A stretch of DNA of 64,000 nt from Inhella crocodyli. GTDB lineage: Bacteria; Pseudomonadota; Gammaproteobacteria; Burkholderiales; Burkholderiaceae_C. Location of the stretch: assembly GCF_004004565.1 (NCBI RefSeq), contig NZ_SACM01000001.1, positions 620,001 through 684,000 on the forward strand, in the 5' to 3' direction. The notes under the pieces were generated by a model, which was given only the letters and a program-made list of their open reading frames with translations, did not search any database and was not told the origin of the DNA. The translations under genes and the position numbers were made by a program. Position 1 is the stretch's first letter, and every line of letters starts with the position of its first letter. This document shows, piece by piece, positions 9,079 to 18,354 of this stretch.

Positions 9079-11190
9079 TTATTCCTGCGGCGCCGCTTCG
9101 CGGGCGATCAGGGCCTTGATGGACAGCTTGACGCGGCCCTTTTCGTCGGTGTCCAGGACCTTGACTTTGACGATCTCGCCTTCCTTCAGCACGTCCGTCA
9201 CCTTCTCGATGCGGCGATGGGCGATTTCGCTGATGTGCACCAGGCCGTCTTTGTTCGGCAGGATCTGAACCAACGCGCCGAAGTCCAGGATCTTCACGAC
9301 CGGACCTTCGTAGGTCTGCCCGATCACGGCCTCGGCGGTGATGTCCTCGATGCGCTTCTTCGCCAACGCGGCCTTCTCGGCGTCGGTCGAAGCGATCGTG
9401 ATGGTGCCGTCGTCACCGATGTCGATGGTGGTTCCCGTCTCCTCGGTCAACGCGCGGATCGTGGCGCCACCCTTGCCGATGACGTCGCGGATCTTCTCCG
9501 GGTTGATCTTCATGGTGTACAGGCGCGGTGCGAAGTTCGAGACCTCGGCGCGAGCTTCGCCCATGGCTTCCATCATCTTGCCCAAGATGTGCAAGCGCGC
9601 TTCCTTGGCCTGTGCCAGGGCAACCTGCATGATTTCCTTGGTGATGCCTTGGATCTTGATGTCCATCTGCAGCGCCGTCACGCCGGTGTTGGTGCCGGCC
9701 ACCTTGAAGTCCATGTCGCCCAAGTGATCTTCGTCACCCAGGATGTCCGTCAGCACGGCAAAGCGATTGCCATCCTTGATCAGACCCATGGCGATACCGG
9801 CCACATGCGCCTTCAAGGGCACGCCGGCATCCATCATCGACAAGCAACCGCCGCAGACCGAAGCCATCGACGAAGAACCGTTCGACTCGGTGATCTCCGA
9901 AACCACGCGCACGGTGTAGGGGAACTCTTCCTTGCTCGGGAGCACCGCAACCAGGGCGCGCTTGGCGAGGCGACCGTGGCCGATTTCGCGGCGCTTCGGC
10001 GAACCAAATCGACCCGCTTCGCCCGTCGCGAACGGGGGCATGTTGTAGTGCAGCATGAAGCGGTCTTCGAACTCGCCCGCCAGCGCGTCGATGCGCTGCG
10101 CGTCGCGATCGGTGCCCAGGGTAGCGGCGACCAAGGCCTGGGTCTCACCACGGGTGAACAGCGAAGAACCGTGGGCGCGGGGCAGCACGCTGTTGCGAAT
10201 CTCGATGGCGCGCACGGTCCGCGTGTCGCGACCGTCGATGCGCGGCTCACCGGCCAAGATCTGTCCACGCACGATGCGGGCTTCGATCTCGAACAGGAAG
10301 TTGTCCACCTCGACGCCGTCAAATTCCACGCCCGCGGCCTTCAGACCGTCCTTGACGCTGGCATAAGCCGCGCGGCAGGCCTCGGTACGTGCTTGCTTGC
10401 TGCGAATCTGGTACGCAGCGCGCAGCAGCGGCTCGGCCAACTCCGTGACCTTGGCGATCAGGGGCTCGTTCTTGGCCGGGGGCGTCCAGTTCCACGCCGG
10501 CTTGCCCGCGTCGCGCACCAAGTCGTGGATGGCGTTGATGGCCACCTTGCCGGCGTCGTGACCGAACACCACGGCGCCAAGCATCACGTCCTCGCTCAGT
10601 TGGTCGGCCTCGGACTCCACCATCAGCACAGCGGCTTCGGTGCCAGCCACGACGAGGTCGAGCTTGCTGTTGGCCAACTCGGTCTTGCCCGGGTTCAGCA
10701 CGTACTCGCCATTGACATAACCCACGCGGGCCGCGCCGATGGGGCCGTTGAACGGGATGCCCGACACGGCCAGGGCGGCACTCGTGGCGATCATGGCAGC
10801 GATGTCGGCTTGCACCTCAGGGTTCAAGCTGACCACGTGCACGATGACTTGCACTTCGTTGTAGAAGCCCTCGGGGAACAGCGGACGAATCGGGCGGTCG
10901 ATCAGGCGGCAGGTCAGGGTTTCCAACTCGCTGGGACGCCCCTCGCGCTTGAAGAAGCTGCCGGGGATCTTGCCGGCGGCGTACGTCTTCTCGGTGTAGT
11001 CCACGGTCAGGGGGAAGAAGTCCTGGCCGGGCTTGGCCTCGGTCTTGGCGACCACGGTGGCCAACACGACGGTGTCGTCGATGTTGACCAGCACTGCACC
11101 GGTGGCTTGGCGAGCGATCTCGCCCGTTTCCATGGTGACGGTGTGCTTGCCCCAGGTGAAGGTTTTGGTGACTTTGTTGAACATGGTCAT
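9079..11190 (-). CDS. pnp: Polyribonucleotide nucleotidyltransferase
   Basis: A 703-residue phosphorolytic 3'-5' exoribonuclease of the RNA degradosome. Two RNase PH domains (about 1-215 and 310-540) are followed by a KH domain ([16 protein letters not shown], about 560) and an S1 domain ([16 protein letters not shown], about 625) that ends near the C-terminus. AGGAG lies 7 nt before ATG at 11190. It follows rpsO on the same strand, and the spacer holds two hairpins that may process or autoregulate the mRNA. Confidence 0.98.
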   Translation of the reverse strand: MTMFNKVTKTFTWGKHTVTMETGEIARQATGAVLVNIDDTVVLATVVAKTEAKPGQDFFPLTVDYTEKTYAAGKIPGSFFKREGRPSELETLTCRLIDRPIRPLFPEGFYNEVQVIVHVVSLNPEVQADIAAMIATSAALAVSGIPFNGPIGAARVGYVNGEYVLNPGKTELANSKLDLVVAGTEAAVLMVESEADQLSEDVMLGAVVFGHDAGKVAINAIHDLVRDAGKPAWNWTPPAKNEPLIAKVTELAEPLLRAAYQIRSKQARTEACRAAYASVKDGLKAAGVEFDGVEVDNFLFEIEARIVRGQILAGEPRIDGRDTRTVRAIEIRNSVLPRAHGSSLFTRGETQALVAATLGTDRDAQRIDALAGEFEDRFMLHYNMPPFATGEAGRFGSPKRREIGHGRLAKRALVAVLPSKEEFPYTVRVVSEITESNGSSSMASVCGGCLSMMDAGVPLKAHVAGIAMGLIKDGNRFAVLTDILGDEDHLGDMDFKVAGTNTGVTALQMDIKIQGITKEIMQVALAQAKEARLHILGKMMEAMGEARAEVSNFAPRLYTMKINPEKIRDVIGKGGATIRALTEETGTTIDIGDDGTITIASTDAEKAALAKKRIEDITAEAVIGQTYEGPVVKILDFGALVQILPNKDGLVHISEIAHRRIEKVTDVLKEGEIVKVKVLDTDEKGRVKLSIKALIAREAAPQE

Positions 11191-11324
11191 GCGTTGCTCC
11201 TATTGGGTTCGCTGGAGGGAACCGGGCTCGGCAAGCCGTTCGCCATGTCATGCCCAAGGCGTCGAACGACGACTTGGGGATGGCATGCGGTCACGGGTTG
11301 CGTGGTCTCCGGTCGGAATAAAGA

Positions 11325-11348
11325 GGCCAACGGCGCTTGCCGCTGGCC
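11325..11348 (-). repeat. Second hairpin in rpsO-pnp spacer
   Basis: The near-perfect 10-bp arms GGCCAACGGC and GCCGCTGGCC are separated by 4 nt. Read on the minus strand the stem is followed by TCTTTATT. It lies just downstream of the rpsO terminator and about 135 bp before pnp. It may be a backup terminator or a processing site in the pnp leader. Confidence 0.5.
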
Positions 11349-11352
11349 CAAG

Positions 11353-11380
11353 ACAAAAGGCCTGCACCAGGTGCAGGCCT
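11353..11380 (-). terminator. Rho-independent terminator after rpsO
   Basis: A perfect 10-bp stem (AGGCCTGCAC / GTGCAGGCCT) with a 3-nt loop spans 11358-11380. On the minus strand it is followed by TTTTGTC. It starts 7 bp after the rpsO stop codon. Confidence 0.85.
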
Positions 11381-11387
11381 CAGGGCA

Positions 11388-11648
11388 TTACTTGCGCAGG
11401 CCCAGCTTCTTGATCAACTCAACGTAGCGGCTGCTGTCGCGGCTCTTCAAGTAAGCCAGCAGGCTCTTGCGCGAATTGACCATCTTCAGCAGACCGCGGC
11501 GACCGTGGTGGTCCTTGGGGTTGGCCTTGAAGTGGGGGGTCAGTTCGTTGATGCGCGCGGTCAGCAGCGCGACTTGCACCTCGGGGCTGCCGGTGTCATT
11601 GGCAGCGCGGGCGTGGGCTTTGACGATCTCGGCCTTGTTCAGGGACAT
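11388..11648 (-). CDS. rpsO: 30S ribosomal protein S15
   Basis: An 86-residue primary 16S rRNA-binding protein of the small subunit platform. It contains the S15 signature [20 protein letters not shown] and [13 protein letters not shown], and ends with KKLGLRK. It is about three residues shorter at the N-terminus than most S15 proteins. The tail ([22 protein letters not shown]) diverges from the common RRRKLLDYLK form, but the core is intact. The rpsO-pnp pairing is widely conserved. Confidence 0.97.
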   Translation of the reverse strand: MSLNKAEIVKAHARAANDTGSPEVQVALLTARINELTPHFKANPKDHHGRRGLLKMVNSRKSLLAYLKSRDSSRYVELIKKLGLRK

Positions 11649-11819
11649 GGTGTTTCCTTGTGGATGTGGAACGCCGCTGCCCATGCTCTGCTGGAGGCCA
11701 AGCGGTTTCCGGGGTTGGACTTGCGAACGCAGGGGAAACCGCCCCGCGCCGTGCTCATCGTTCGCACGACCTGAATCGAGGTTCAGGCCGCACAAAACTT
11801 TTGGAGTATAGCGGAATGA

Positions 11820-12872
11820 CTAAATGGCCCCCTGCTCGGCCAAGTCCCAGCGGGGACGAACCCCAAACCCGCCTGGCGCTTGGGCGCGATCCAAGCCCGC
11901 TTGGTGGCGCATGGCCGCAGCCAAAGCAATCATGGCGCCGTTGTCTGTGCACAAGGCCAACTCGGGGTAATGCACGCGGACGCCTCGCCGCTGGCAGGCG
12001 GCATTCAAGGCGGCGCGCAAGGCTTGGTTGGCCCCCACGCCGCCGGCCACCACCAAACGGCGCAATCCGGTCTCCTTCAAGGCCATCAAGCACTTCTTGA
12101 CCAAGACCTCAACAATGGCGGCTTGGGTGCTGGCGGCCAAATCGGCCCGCTGCGCAGTGTCGAGATCGCCCAACCGCTTCACTGTGGTCAACACGGCGGT
12201 TTTCAGGCCGGCGAACGAAAAGTCGAGGTCACCGCTGTGCAGCAGCGGTCTGGGCAAGGCAAAGGCGTCTGGCCGCCCGCCCACGGCCAAAGCAGCCAAA
12301 TGCGGACCTCCGGGGTACGGCAGGCCCATGACCTTGGCCGACTTGTCGAAGGCTTCGCCGGCGGCGTCGTCGATGGTTTCACCCAGCAAGGCGTACCGCC
12401 CCACGCCCATGACCCGCATCAGTTGCGTGTGTCCGCCGGACACCAAGAGGCACACGAATGGGAACTCGGGCGGATCGGCCGACAGGAAGGGCGACAACAA
12501 GTGCCCCTCCAAGTGGTGGACAGGCAACGTCGGTTTGCCCACGGCCTGAGCCAGGGCAACGGCCACCCCTGCGCCAACGAGCAAAGCCCCCGCCAAACCG
12601 GGACCCTGTGTGTAGGCAATGGCGTCAACCGCCGACCAATCCAAGCCCGCGTCGGCCATGACCTGCCGTGCCAATGGCACCACCCGACGAATGTGGTCTC
12701 GCGAGGCCAACTCGGGCACCACACCGCCATAGGCTTGGTGCATGGCAATCTGACTGTGCAGGCCTTGCGCTTCCAGCACCGCCCTGCCCTCGTGAAGCGC
12801 CACCAGGGCCACCCCGGTCTCGTCGCACGAACTCTCGATGCCCAGCACGCGCCAGGGCTTTGCAGCGTTCAC
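11820..12872 (-). CDS. tsaD: tRNA N6-adenosine threonylcarbamoyltransferase
   Basis: A 350-residue ASKHA-fold protein that transfers threonylcarbamoyl to A37 of ANN-decoding tRNAs, together with TsaB and TsaE. It opens with [16 protein letters not shown]. The metal-binding VHHLEGHLL motif lies near residue 115, and [11 protein letters not shown] and [13 protein letters not shown] follow. The start is GTG at 12872, sharing a GTGA overlap with the fdx stop, so it is translationally coupled to the Fe-S operon although its known role is tRNA modification. Confidence 0.95.
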   Translation of the reverse strand: MNAAKPWRVLGIESSCDETGVALVALHEGRAVLEAQGLHSQIAMHQAYGGVVPELASRDHIRRVVPLARQVMADAGLDWSAVDAIAYTQGPGLAGALLVGAGVAVALAQAVGKPTLPVHHLEGHLLSPFLSADPPEFPFVCLLVSGGHTQLMRVMGVGRYALLGETIDDAAGEAFDKSAKVMGLPYPGGPHLAALAVGGRPDAFALPRPLLHSGDLDFSFAGLKTAVLTTVKRLGDLDTAQRADLAASTQAAIVEVLVKKCLMALKETGLRRLVVAGGVGANQALRAALNAACQRRGVRVHYPELALCTDNGAMIALAAAMRHQAGLDRAQAPGGFGVRPRWDLAEQGAI

Positions 12873-13210
12873 GCTTTGGATTCCTTGGCGTGGTTGATCG
12901 AGTACTTCGGGATCTCCACCGTCACATCGACTTGGCCGAGGATGGCCTGACACGCGAGCCGCGAATCGGGCTCCAAGCCCCAGGCGCGATCGAGCATGTC
13001 CTCCTCGTTGTCCTCCATGGCCGACAAGGAACGAAAGCCTTCTCGCACGATGACGTGGCACGTCGTGCACGCGCACACTTGATCGCAGGCGTGCTCCAGT
13101 TCCACGCCGTTGTCCAACAAGGCCTCGCAAATCGTGGTGCCGGCCGGTGCCTGAACCGCCTTGCCCTCAGGGCAGTACTCGGCGTGCGGCAGGATGTGAA
13201 TGATTGGCAT
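12869..13210 (-). CDS. fdx: ISC-system [2Fe-2S] ferredoxin
   Basis: A 113-residue adrenodoxin-type ferredoxin that supplies electrons for Fe-S cluster assembly on IscU. The ligands Cys42, Cys48, Cys51 ([10 protein letters not shown]) and Cys87 (RLACQ) are in the ISC-ferredoxin spacing, and the acidic [10 protein letters not shown] segment used for partner binding is present. It directly abuts hscA (the hscA stop includes base 13210) and overlaps tsaD by 4 bp. Confidence 0.96.
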   Translation of the reverse strand: MPIIHILPHAEYCPEGKAVQAPAGTTICEALLDNGVELEHACDQVCACTTCHVIVREGFRSLSAMEDNEEDMLDRAWGLEPDSRLACQAILGQVDVTVEIPKYSINHAKESKA

Positions 13211-15066
13211 CAGAGTTGCTCCACCGAGCGGCCGGTCAGGGCCTCTTGGATCGATCGGTTCATGCGGGCCGCGGCGAAAGCTTCGGTGCCGCGGGCCAGG
13301 GCTTTGACGGCGTTGTCGATGGCATCGGCCTGCTGGCCAGCGACTTCGGCGCGCAGTTCGGCCATCAAACGGTCGATGAGCCCTCGCTCGTCCGCCTTCA
13401 ACAGGTCACCGTCCAGGGCAAGGGCCTTGTCGGTCGCCGCCAGCATGCGCTCGCCTTCCACGCGGGCCTCGCGCAGCTTTCGCGCCTCCATGTCGGACTG
13501 CGCGCTGGCAAAACCATCCTTCAGCATCGCGGCCACCTGCTCATCACTCAGCCCGTAGCTCGGCTTGACCGAGACGGTCGCCTCCACCCCACTGCTTTGC
13601 TCGCGGGCGGCCACACTCAGCAGGCCGTCGGCATCCACCTGAAATGTGACGCGAATCCTCGCCGCCCCAGCGGCCATCGGCGGAATGCCACGCAGCTCGA
13701 AGCGCGCCAAGGACCGACATTCGCTGACCAACTCACGCTCGCCTTGCACCACGTGCAGGGCCAAGGCCGTTTGGCCGTCCTTGAAGGTCGTGAAGTCTTG
13801 CGCCTTGGCCACGGGCAAGGTGGCGTTGCGCTCAACGATGCGCTCCACCAGTCCCCCCATCGTTTCCAACCCCAGGCTCAGCGGAATCACGTCCAGCAGC
13901 AGCAACTCGCCATCTTTGGCGTTGCCAGCCAGGGCGTTCGCCTGCACGGCCGCCCCCAATGCCACCACCTCGTCGGGGTTCAAGTTGGTGAGCACCGGTT
14001 GCCCGAACCAATGCCCCACCCGCTGCCGCACGGCCGGCATGCGCGTTGCGCCACCGACCATGACCACGCCCTGCACCTCGTGTGGACCCAGCTGCGCATC
14101 GCGCATCACCCGCCGCACCACCGACAGGGTTCGGTCGAGCAAGGGACGGGTCAACTGCTCAAACGCCTCACGCGTGACCGTGACAGCCAATGGACCTTCG
14201 TCCAAGTCGCAACGCACCTCGGTTTGGGTGAGGTCACTCAGCCGCTCCTTGGCGCGCCGCGCAGCCGCGTGCAAGCGCTGCCGGTCGGCGGCGCTGCGCG
14301 TGACGCGCCCCGCCTGGGAAAGCACCCAGTCCGCCAACAAGCGATCGAAGTCGTCCCCTCCAAGCGCAGCGTCACCACCGGTCGCCACAACCTCAAACAC
14401 ACCCCGGCTCAAGCGCAGGACCGAGACATCGAAAGTCCCGCCCCCCAGGTCGTACACGGCGTACAGGCCCTCGCTGCCGTGGTCCAAACCATAGGCGATG
14501 GCTGCAGCCGTGGGTTCATTGATCAGTCGCAAGACCTTCAGACCGGCGAGCTCGGCGGCATCTTTGGTGGCCTGGCGCTGCGCATCGTCGAAGTACGCCG
14601 GCACCGTGATGACGGCGCCGTAGAGCAAGTCGTCGAACGTGTCCTCCGCGCGCTGGCGGAGCACCGCCAGGATTTCCGCCGAGATTTCCACCGGGCTCTT
14701 GGGCCCTTCCCGCGTTTGAACCGCCACCATGCCGGGACCGTCCTCCAGGGCGTAGGGCAAGGCGGCGGCGTTGGGCAAGTCGCTCAATCGGCGACCCATC
14801 AGTCGCTTGACGCTGGCAATGGTGTTGCTGGGGTCGGAGGCGGCGTCGGCCAAGGCCTCGGCGCCAATTTGTCGGCGCCCCTCGCCCAGGATTCGCACCA
14901 CCGATGGCAGGATCACGCGCCCCGTTTCGTCGGGCAAGCATTCCGGAATGCCGTGGCGAACGGCGGCCACCAAAGAATGCGTGGTACCCAGGTCGATCCC
15001 AACGGCAATGCGCCGCTGGTGGGGGTCGGGAGACTGTCCCGGCTCGGAGATTTGCAGTAGCGCCAT
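13210..15066 (-). CDS. hscA: Fe-S protein assembly chaperone HscA (Hsp70 family)
   Basis: A 618-residue specialised Hsp70 that, with HscB, releases the nascent cluster from IscU. The nucleotide-binding domain has [13 protein letters not shown] near residue 25 and the phosphate motif [10 protein letters not shown] near residue 200. The substrate-binding domain follows from about 385. The length matches HscA rather than DnaK, and the locus between hscB and fdx settles the identity. ATG at 15066 gives the usual N-terminus. Confidence 0.97.
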   Translation of the reverse strand: MALLQISEPGQSPDPHQRRIAVGIDLGTTHSLVAAVRHGIPECLPDETGRVILPSVVRILGEGRRQIGAEALADAASDPSNTIASVKRLMGRRLSDLPNAAALPYALEDGPGMVAVQTREGPKSPVEISAEILAVLRQRAEDTFDDLLYGAVITVPAYFDDAQRQATKDAAELAGLKVLRLINEPTAAAIAYGLDHGSEGLYAVYDLGGGTFDVSVLRLSRGVFEVVATGGDAALGGDDFDRLLADWVLSQAGRVTRSAADRQRLHAAARRAKERLSDLTQTEVRCDLDEGPLAVTVTREAFEQLTRPLLDRTLSVVRRVMRDAQLGPHEVQGVVMVGGATRMPAVRQRVGHWFGQPVLTNLNPDEVVALGAAVQANALAGNAKDGELLLLDVIPLSLGLETMGGLVERIVERNATLPVAKAQDFTTFKDGQTALALHVVQGERELVSECRSLARFELRGIPPMAAGAARIRVTFQVDADGLLSVAAREQSSGVEATVSVKPSYGLSDEQVAAMLKDGFASAQSDMEARKLREARVEGERMLAATDKALALDGDLLKADERGLIDRLMAELRAEVAGQQADAIDNAVKALARGTEAFAAARMNRSIQEALTGRSVEQL

Positions 15067-15076
15067 GCTTGGGCAG

Positions 15077-15598
15077 TCAGAGAGGGAACAGGGCGTCACG
15101 ACGCCGTTCGATGTCTTGCAAAAAACGCGCGACGAACATCAGCGAGCGCACCGCTTCTGCCGCCCGAGGGGCATCTGGGGCGTCGTCCAAAGCACGGGCC
15201 ACCGTCTCGAACAAGCCGCGTTGTCGGGCCTGAACTTCAGCGTGGAGGCGATCGATGCTCTCTTCGTCGCCGGCCTCGTCCAAGGACTCTCGCCAGTGCA
15301 TCTGCTCCATCAAGAAGGCGCTGCACATGCGCGTGTTGCTCTCGGCCTCGATCGGGACACCGCGACGCTCACACAGATAAGCCGCGCGCCGCAGGGGATC
15401 TCGCAACCGGCGGTAGGCTTCGTTGACCCGCAGCGCCCACTGCATGGCTTGCGCCTGCGTGCCCGCCCCCTGCCCCACATGGCGATCCGGGTGGACCTGC
15501 GCTGCCAAGCGCTTCCAGCGGGCGTCCAGATCCGCGCGGTCCAGTCGATACCGCTCTGGCAAGCCGAAGAGGCTGAAATCGTCGCTGGAAAGGTTCAT
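15077..15598 (-). CDS. hscB: Fe-S assembly co-chaperone HscB
   Basis: A 173-residue J-domain co-chaperone that binds IscU and stimulates HscA ATPase. The J-domain occupies the N-terminal 70 residues with the HPD triad at 36-38 (VHPDRH). The C-terminal helical domain contacts IscU. ATG at 15598 lies just after an intrinsic-terminator-like hairpin and has no evident Shine-Dalgarno sequence, which is unusual for this operon. Confidence 0.95.
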   Translation of the reverse strand: MNLSSDDFSLFGLPERYRLDRADLDARWKRLAAQVHPDRHVGQGAGTQAQAMQWALRVNEAYRRLRDPLRRAAYLCERRGVPIEAESNTRMCSAFLMEQMHWRESLDEAGDEESIDRLHAEVQARQRGLFETVARALDDAPDAPRAAEAVRSLMFVARFLQDIERRRDALFPL

Positions 15599-15605
15599 GG
15601 GGATC

Positions 15606-15632
15606 AAAAACAAACGCGGCCATGGGGCCGCG
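15606..15632 (-). terminator. Intrinsic terminator inside the isc operon (iscA-hscB)
   Basis: A 7-bp stem CGCGGCC / GGCCGCG with a 4-nt loop (15615-15632) is followed on the minus strand by TTTGTTTTTG. It sits between the iscA stop (15654) and the hscB start (15598), so iscRSUA and hscBA-fdx-tsaD could be transcribed at different levels. Confidence 0.7.
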
Positions 15633-15653
15633 CCTGCCCTGTGACTTGGTCGG

Positions 15654-15977
15654 TCAAACGCGGAACGACTCGCCGCAGCCGCAGCGGTCTTTTTCGCGCG
15701 GGTTGATGAACTTGAAGCCCTCGTTGAGGCCCTCGCGGACGAAATCCAACTCGGTGCCATCCAAGTAAGGCAGACTTTTTGGGTCGATCAGCACCTTCAC
15801 CCCGTGGTCCTCAAACACCACGTCCTCGGCGGCCACTTCGTCGGCGTACTCCAGTTGGTAGGCCAAGCCTGAGCAGCCGGTCGTCTTGACCCCCAAGCGG
15901 ACCCCAACGCCTTTGCCGCGCCGGGTCAGGTTGCGGTTGACGTGCTTGGCGGCAGCCGCCGTGAGCGTGATGGCCAT
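15654..15977 (-). CDS. iscA: Iron-sulfur cluster assembly protein IscA
   Basis: A 107-residue A-type carrier that accepts and delivers Fe-S clusters. The three conserved ligands are Cys35 (TTGCSGLAY), Cys99 and Cys101 (RCGCGESF). Length and position after iscU are canonical. It starts 8 bp after the iscU stop. Confidence 0.97.
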   Translation of the reverse strand: MAITLTAAAAKHVNRNLTRRGKGVGVRLGVKTTGCSGLAYQLEYADEVAAEDVVFEDHGVKVLIDPKSLPYLDGTELDFVREGLNEGFKFINPREKDRCGCGESFRV

Positions 15978-15985
15978 GGCAGCGC

Positions 15986-16381
15986 TCAGTTCGATGCCAC
16001 GCCAGTCTTCTGGCGGTAATCGGCCACGGCGGCCTTGATGGCGTCCTCGGCCAAGATCGAGCAGTGGATCTTGACCGGCGGCAGCGCCAACTCTTCGGCG
16101 ATCTGGCTGTTCTTGATGGCCATCGCCTCGTCCAAGCTCTTGCCCTTGACCCACTCCGTGACCAGCGAGCTGGAGGCAATCGCCGAGCCGCAGCCATAGG
16201 TCTTGAAGCGCGCGTCTTCGATCAAGCCCGTGGCGGGATTGACCTTGATTTGAAGCTTCATCACGTCGCCGCAAGCCGGTGCACCCACCATGCCGGTGCC
16301 CACGGCGTCGTCGCCTTTGTCAAACGAACCCACGTTGCGCGGGTTTTCGTAGTGGTCCACGACCTTGTCGCTGTATGCCAT
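15986..16381 (-). CDS. iscU: Fe-S cluster scaffold protein IscU
   Basis: A 131-residue scaffold on which IscS-derived sulfur and iron are assembled. Cys37 and Asp39 (GAPACGD), Cys64 (YGCGSA) and His106-Cys107 form the assembly site. The LPPVK motif recognised by HscA lies at 100-104. Start ATG 16381 is 10 bp after the iscS stop. Confidence 0.98.
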   Translation of the reverse strand: MAYSDKVVDHYENPRNVGSFDKGDDAVGTGMVGAPACGDVMKLQIKVNPATGLIEDARFKTYGCGSAIASSSLVTEWVKGKSLDEAMAIKNSQIAEELALPPVKIHCSILAEDAIKAAVADYRQKTGVASN

Positions 16382-16391
16382 GTTGTTGTCC

Positions 16392-17606
16392 TCAGTGTGC
16401 CGACCACTGAATGGTCGACAAATCGATGCCGTCTTGGTGCATTTCCCACAAGGGAGAAAGCTCGCGAAGCTTGGCCACACGGTCCTTCAGGGTGGCCACC
16501 ACCTCGTCGATCTCGGCCTCCGTCGTGAAGCGCCCGATGGTCATGCGCAAGCTGCTGTGTGCCAGCTCATCGGAGCGCCCCAGCGCGCGAAGCACGTAGC
16601 TGGGCTCCAGGCTGGCCGACGTGCAAGCCGAGCCCGACGACACAGCAATGCCTTTGATGCCCATGATCAGCGATTCGCCTTCGACGAAGTTGAAGGAGGC
16701 ATTGACGTTGTGGGGCACTCGACGCGCCGTGTCGCCGTTGATGTAGACCTCTTCGATGCCCTTGAGCCCGTCCAACAGACGCTGCTGCAGTGCTCGGATG
16801 CGCGGCAACTCCACCGCCATCTCTTCCTTCGCAATTCGGTAGGCCTCGCCCATGCCCACGATCTGATGCGTGGCCAAGGTGCCCGAGCGCATCCCACGCT
16901 CGTGCCCGCCGCCGTGCATCTGCGCCTCCAGCCGCACGCGGGGTTTGCGCCGGACGTAAAGCGCCCCCACGCCCTTCGGCCCGTAGGTCTTGTGCGACGC
17001 CAAACTCATCAAGTCGACCGGCAACACGCCCAGGTCCAGCGAAATCTTGCCAGTGGCTTGGGCTGCATCGACGTGGAAGATCACCCCATGCTCCCGGCAC
17101 AAGGCGCCGATGGCGGCGATGTCCTGAATGACCCCGATCTCGTTGTTCACGGCCATCACCGACACCAGCAGCGTCGTCGGACGAATGGCCGCCTTGAGCG
17201 CCTCAAAATCGATGAGCCCATCGGGCTGCACATCGAGGTAGGTCACCTCGAAACCTCGGCGCTCCAGTTCCCGGCAGGTGTCGAGCACGGCTTTGTGCTC
17301 GGTCTTGACCGTGATCAGGTGGTTGCCGCGGCTTTTGTAGAACTCGGCCGCTCCTTTGATCGCCAGGTTGATGCTCTCGGTGGCGCCACTCGTCCAGACG
17401 ATTTCTCGGGGGTCGGCATTGATCAAGGCCGCCACCTGTTCGCGCGCTTGTTCCACCGCGGCTTCCGCCTCCCATCCGTAGGCGTGGCTGCGGGAGGCCG
17501 GGTTGCCGAAATGCTCGCGCAACCAGGGAATCATGGCGTCCACCACGCGGGGGTCCACCGGGGTGGTGGCCCCGTAGTCCATGTAAATCGGAAGGTGCGG
17601 AGTCAT
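16392..17606 (-). CDS. iscS: Cysteine desulfurase IscS
   Basis: A 404-residue PLP enzyme that removes sulfur from cysteine for Fe-S clusters and thiolated tRNA. The PLP lysine lies in [11 protein letters not shown] (about residue 205) and the persulfide cysteine in [13 protein letters not shown] (about 328). The length equals that of typical IscS. ATG at 17606 ([18 protein letters not shown]) was chosen; an in-frame ATG two codons earlier (17612) is equally possible. It follows iscR by about 15-20 bp. Confidence 0.97.
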   Translation of the reverse strand: MTPHLPIYMDYGATTPVDPRVVDAMIPWLREHFGNPASRSHAYGWEAEAAVEQAREQVAALINADPREIVWTSGATESINLAIKGAAEFYKSRGNHLITVKTEHKAVLDTCRELERRGFEVTYLDVQPDGLIDFEALKAAIRPTTLLVSVMAVNNEIGVIQDIAAIGALCREHGVIFHVDAAQATGKISLDLGVLPVDLMSLASHKTYGPKGVGALYVRRKPRVRLEAQMHGGGHERGMRSGTLATHQIVGMGEAYRIAKEEMAVELPRIRALQQRLLDGLKGIEEVYINGDTARRVPHNVNASFNFVEGESLIMGIKGIAVSSGSACTSASLEPSYVLRALGRSDELAHSSLRMTIGRFTTEAEIDEVVATLKDRVAKLRELSPLWEMHQDGIDLSTIQWSAH

Positions 17607-17627
17607 GGTCATCGGTTCAAACAACAA

Positions 17628-18164
17628 TCACTTGCTGAGCACATTGCCCAGCGCAAACACGGAATTCGGCCCGGTCACCCGGATGGGGCGCACCACCGGA
17701 TTGGGCGAAATGGCACGCTTCAAGGGGGTGCCCTCCTCCAGCGTGAAACCCTTGGCCCTTTGCTCGTCCACCAAGTGGCGCAGGCTCACGCCATTCAAGA
17801 ACACCAACATGTGGTCGTTCAATCGGGTCCACAGCTCGTGGGTCAGGCAACGACCGCTGTCGTCCCCCATGCAATTTTCCTTGCCCCCGCAGCCCGTGGC
17901 GTCCAGAGGCTCGTCCACGGCCAAGATCACGTCGGCCACGGTGATGTCCTCGGCGCGCCGTCCCAAGCTGTAACCGCCGCCTGGCCCCCGGGTGCTTTCC
18001 ACCAGTTCAGCGCGTCGCAACTTGCCGAACAGTTGCTCGAGGTAGCTGAGTGAAATCTGCTGGCGCTGGCTGATGGCCGCCAAAGCCACAGGGCCGTTGT
18101 GCTCGCGCAGGGCGAGATCGAGCATGGCGGTGACAGCGAATCGGCCTTTGGTGGTCAGTCTCAT
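17628..18164 (-). CDS. iscR: Fe-S cluster-responsive regulator IscR (Rrf2 family)
   Basis: A 178-residue winged-helix repressor/activator that senses Fe-S status through its own [2Fe-2S] cluster and controls the isc operon. It starts with the Rrf2 signature [19 protein letters not shown]. Three cluster cysteines are present at 92, 98 and 106. The SD AGGAG lies 8 nt before ATG 18164, which rules out the GTG three codons upstream. First gene of the isc operon; a candidate IscR box lies 85 bp upstream. Confidence 0.97.
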   Translation of the reverse strand: MRLTTKGRFAVTAMLDLALREHNGPVALAAISQRQQISLSYLEQLFGKLRRAELVESTRGPGGGYSLGRRAEDITVADVILAVDEPLDATGCGGKENCMGDDSGRCLTHELWTRLNDHMLVFLNGVSLRHLVDEQRAKGFTLEEGTPLKRAISPNPVVRPIRVTGPNSVFALGNVLSK

Positions 18165-18248
18165 GGTGCGCACTCCTGCGGCTGGTGGAACTTGGACTGG
18201 GCGAAACCGTTTCGCCGCTGCTCGAATCCACCGGGATAACCCGCGGAA

Positions 18249-18273
18249 AAGCCCGAGCAGTTTAGTCGCCTAT
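18249..18273 (-). promoter_or_regulatory. Candidate IscR type 1 operator upstream of iscR
   Basis: Read on the minus strand, the 25-bp site begins ATAGGCGACTAAA and ends CTCGGGCTT. The left half agrees well with the recalled IscR type 1 consensus (ATA..YGACTR); the right half is weaker. It lies 85 bp before the iscR start, within the only sizeable spacer of the operon, where autoregulation would be expected. Assigned by eye only. Confidence 0.45.
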
Positions 18274-18354
18274 GGGCTGCAGTTTTGTCCAAGACAAACA
18301 ACCTTGCGCCAATCAGGGGTATAGAACCCTTCTGTGCCCAACACCGGCGTCCCT

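Noticed and set aside
8293-11427. 1044-codon open frame on the plus strand
   Set aside because: It is the antisense of pnp and the adjoining oxidoreductase gene; its translation is His/Gln/Val-rich low-complexity sequence typical of GC-rich antisense frames, while the minus strand encodes clear families.
13204-15060. 618-codon open frame on the plus strand
   Set aside because: Exact antisense of hscA, with no recognisable domain.
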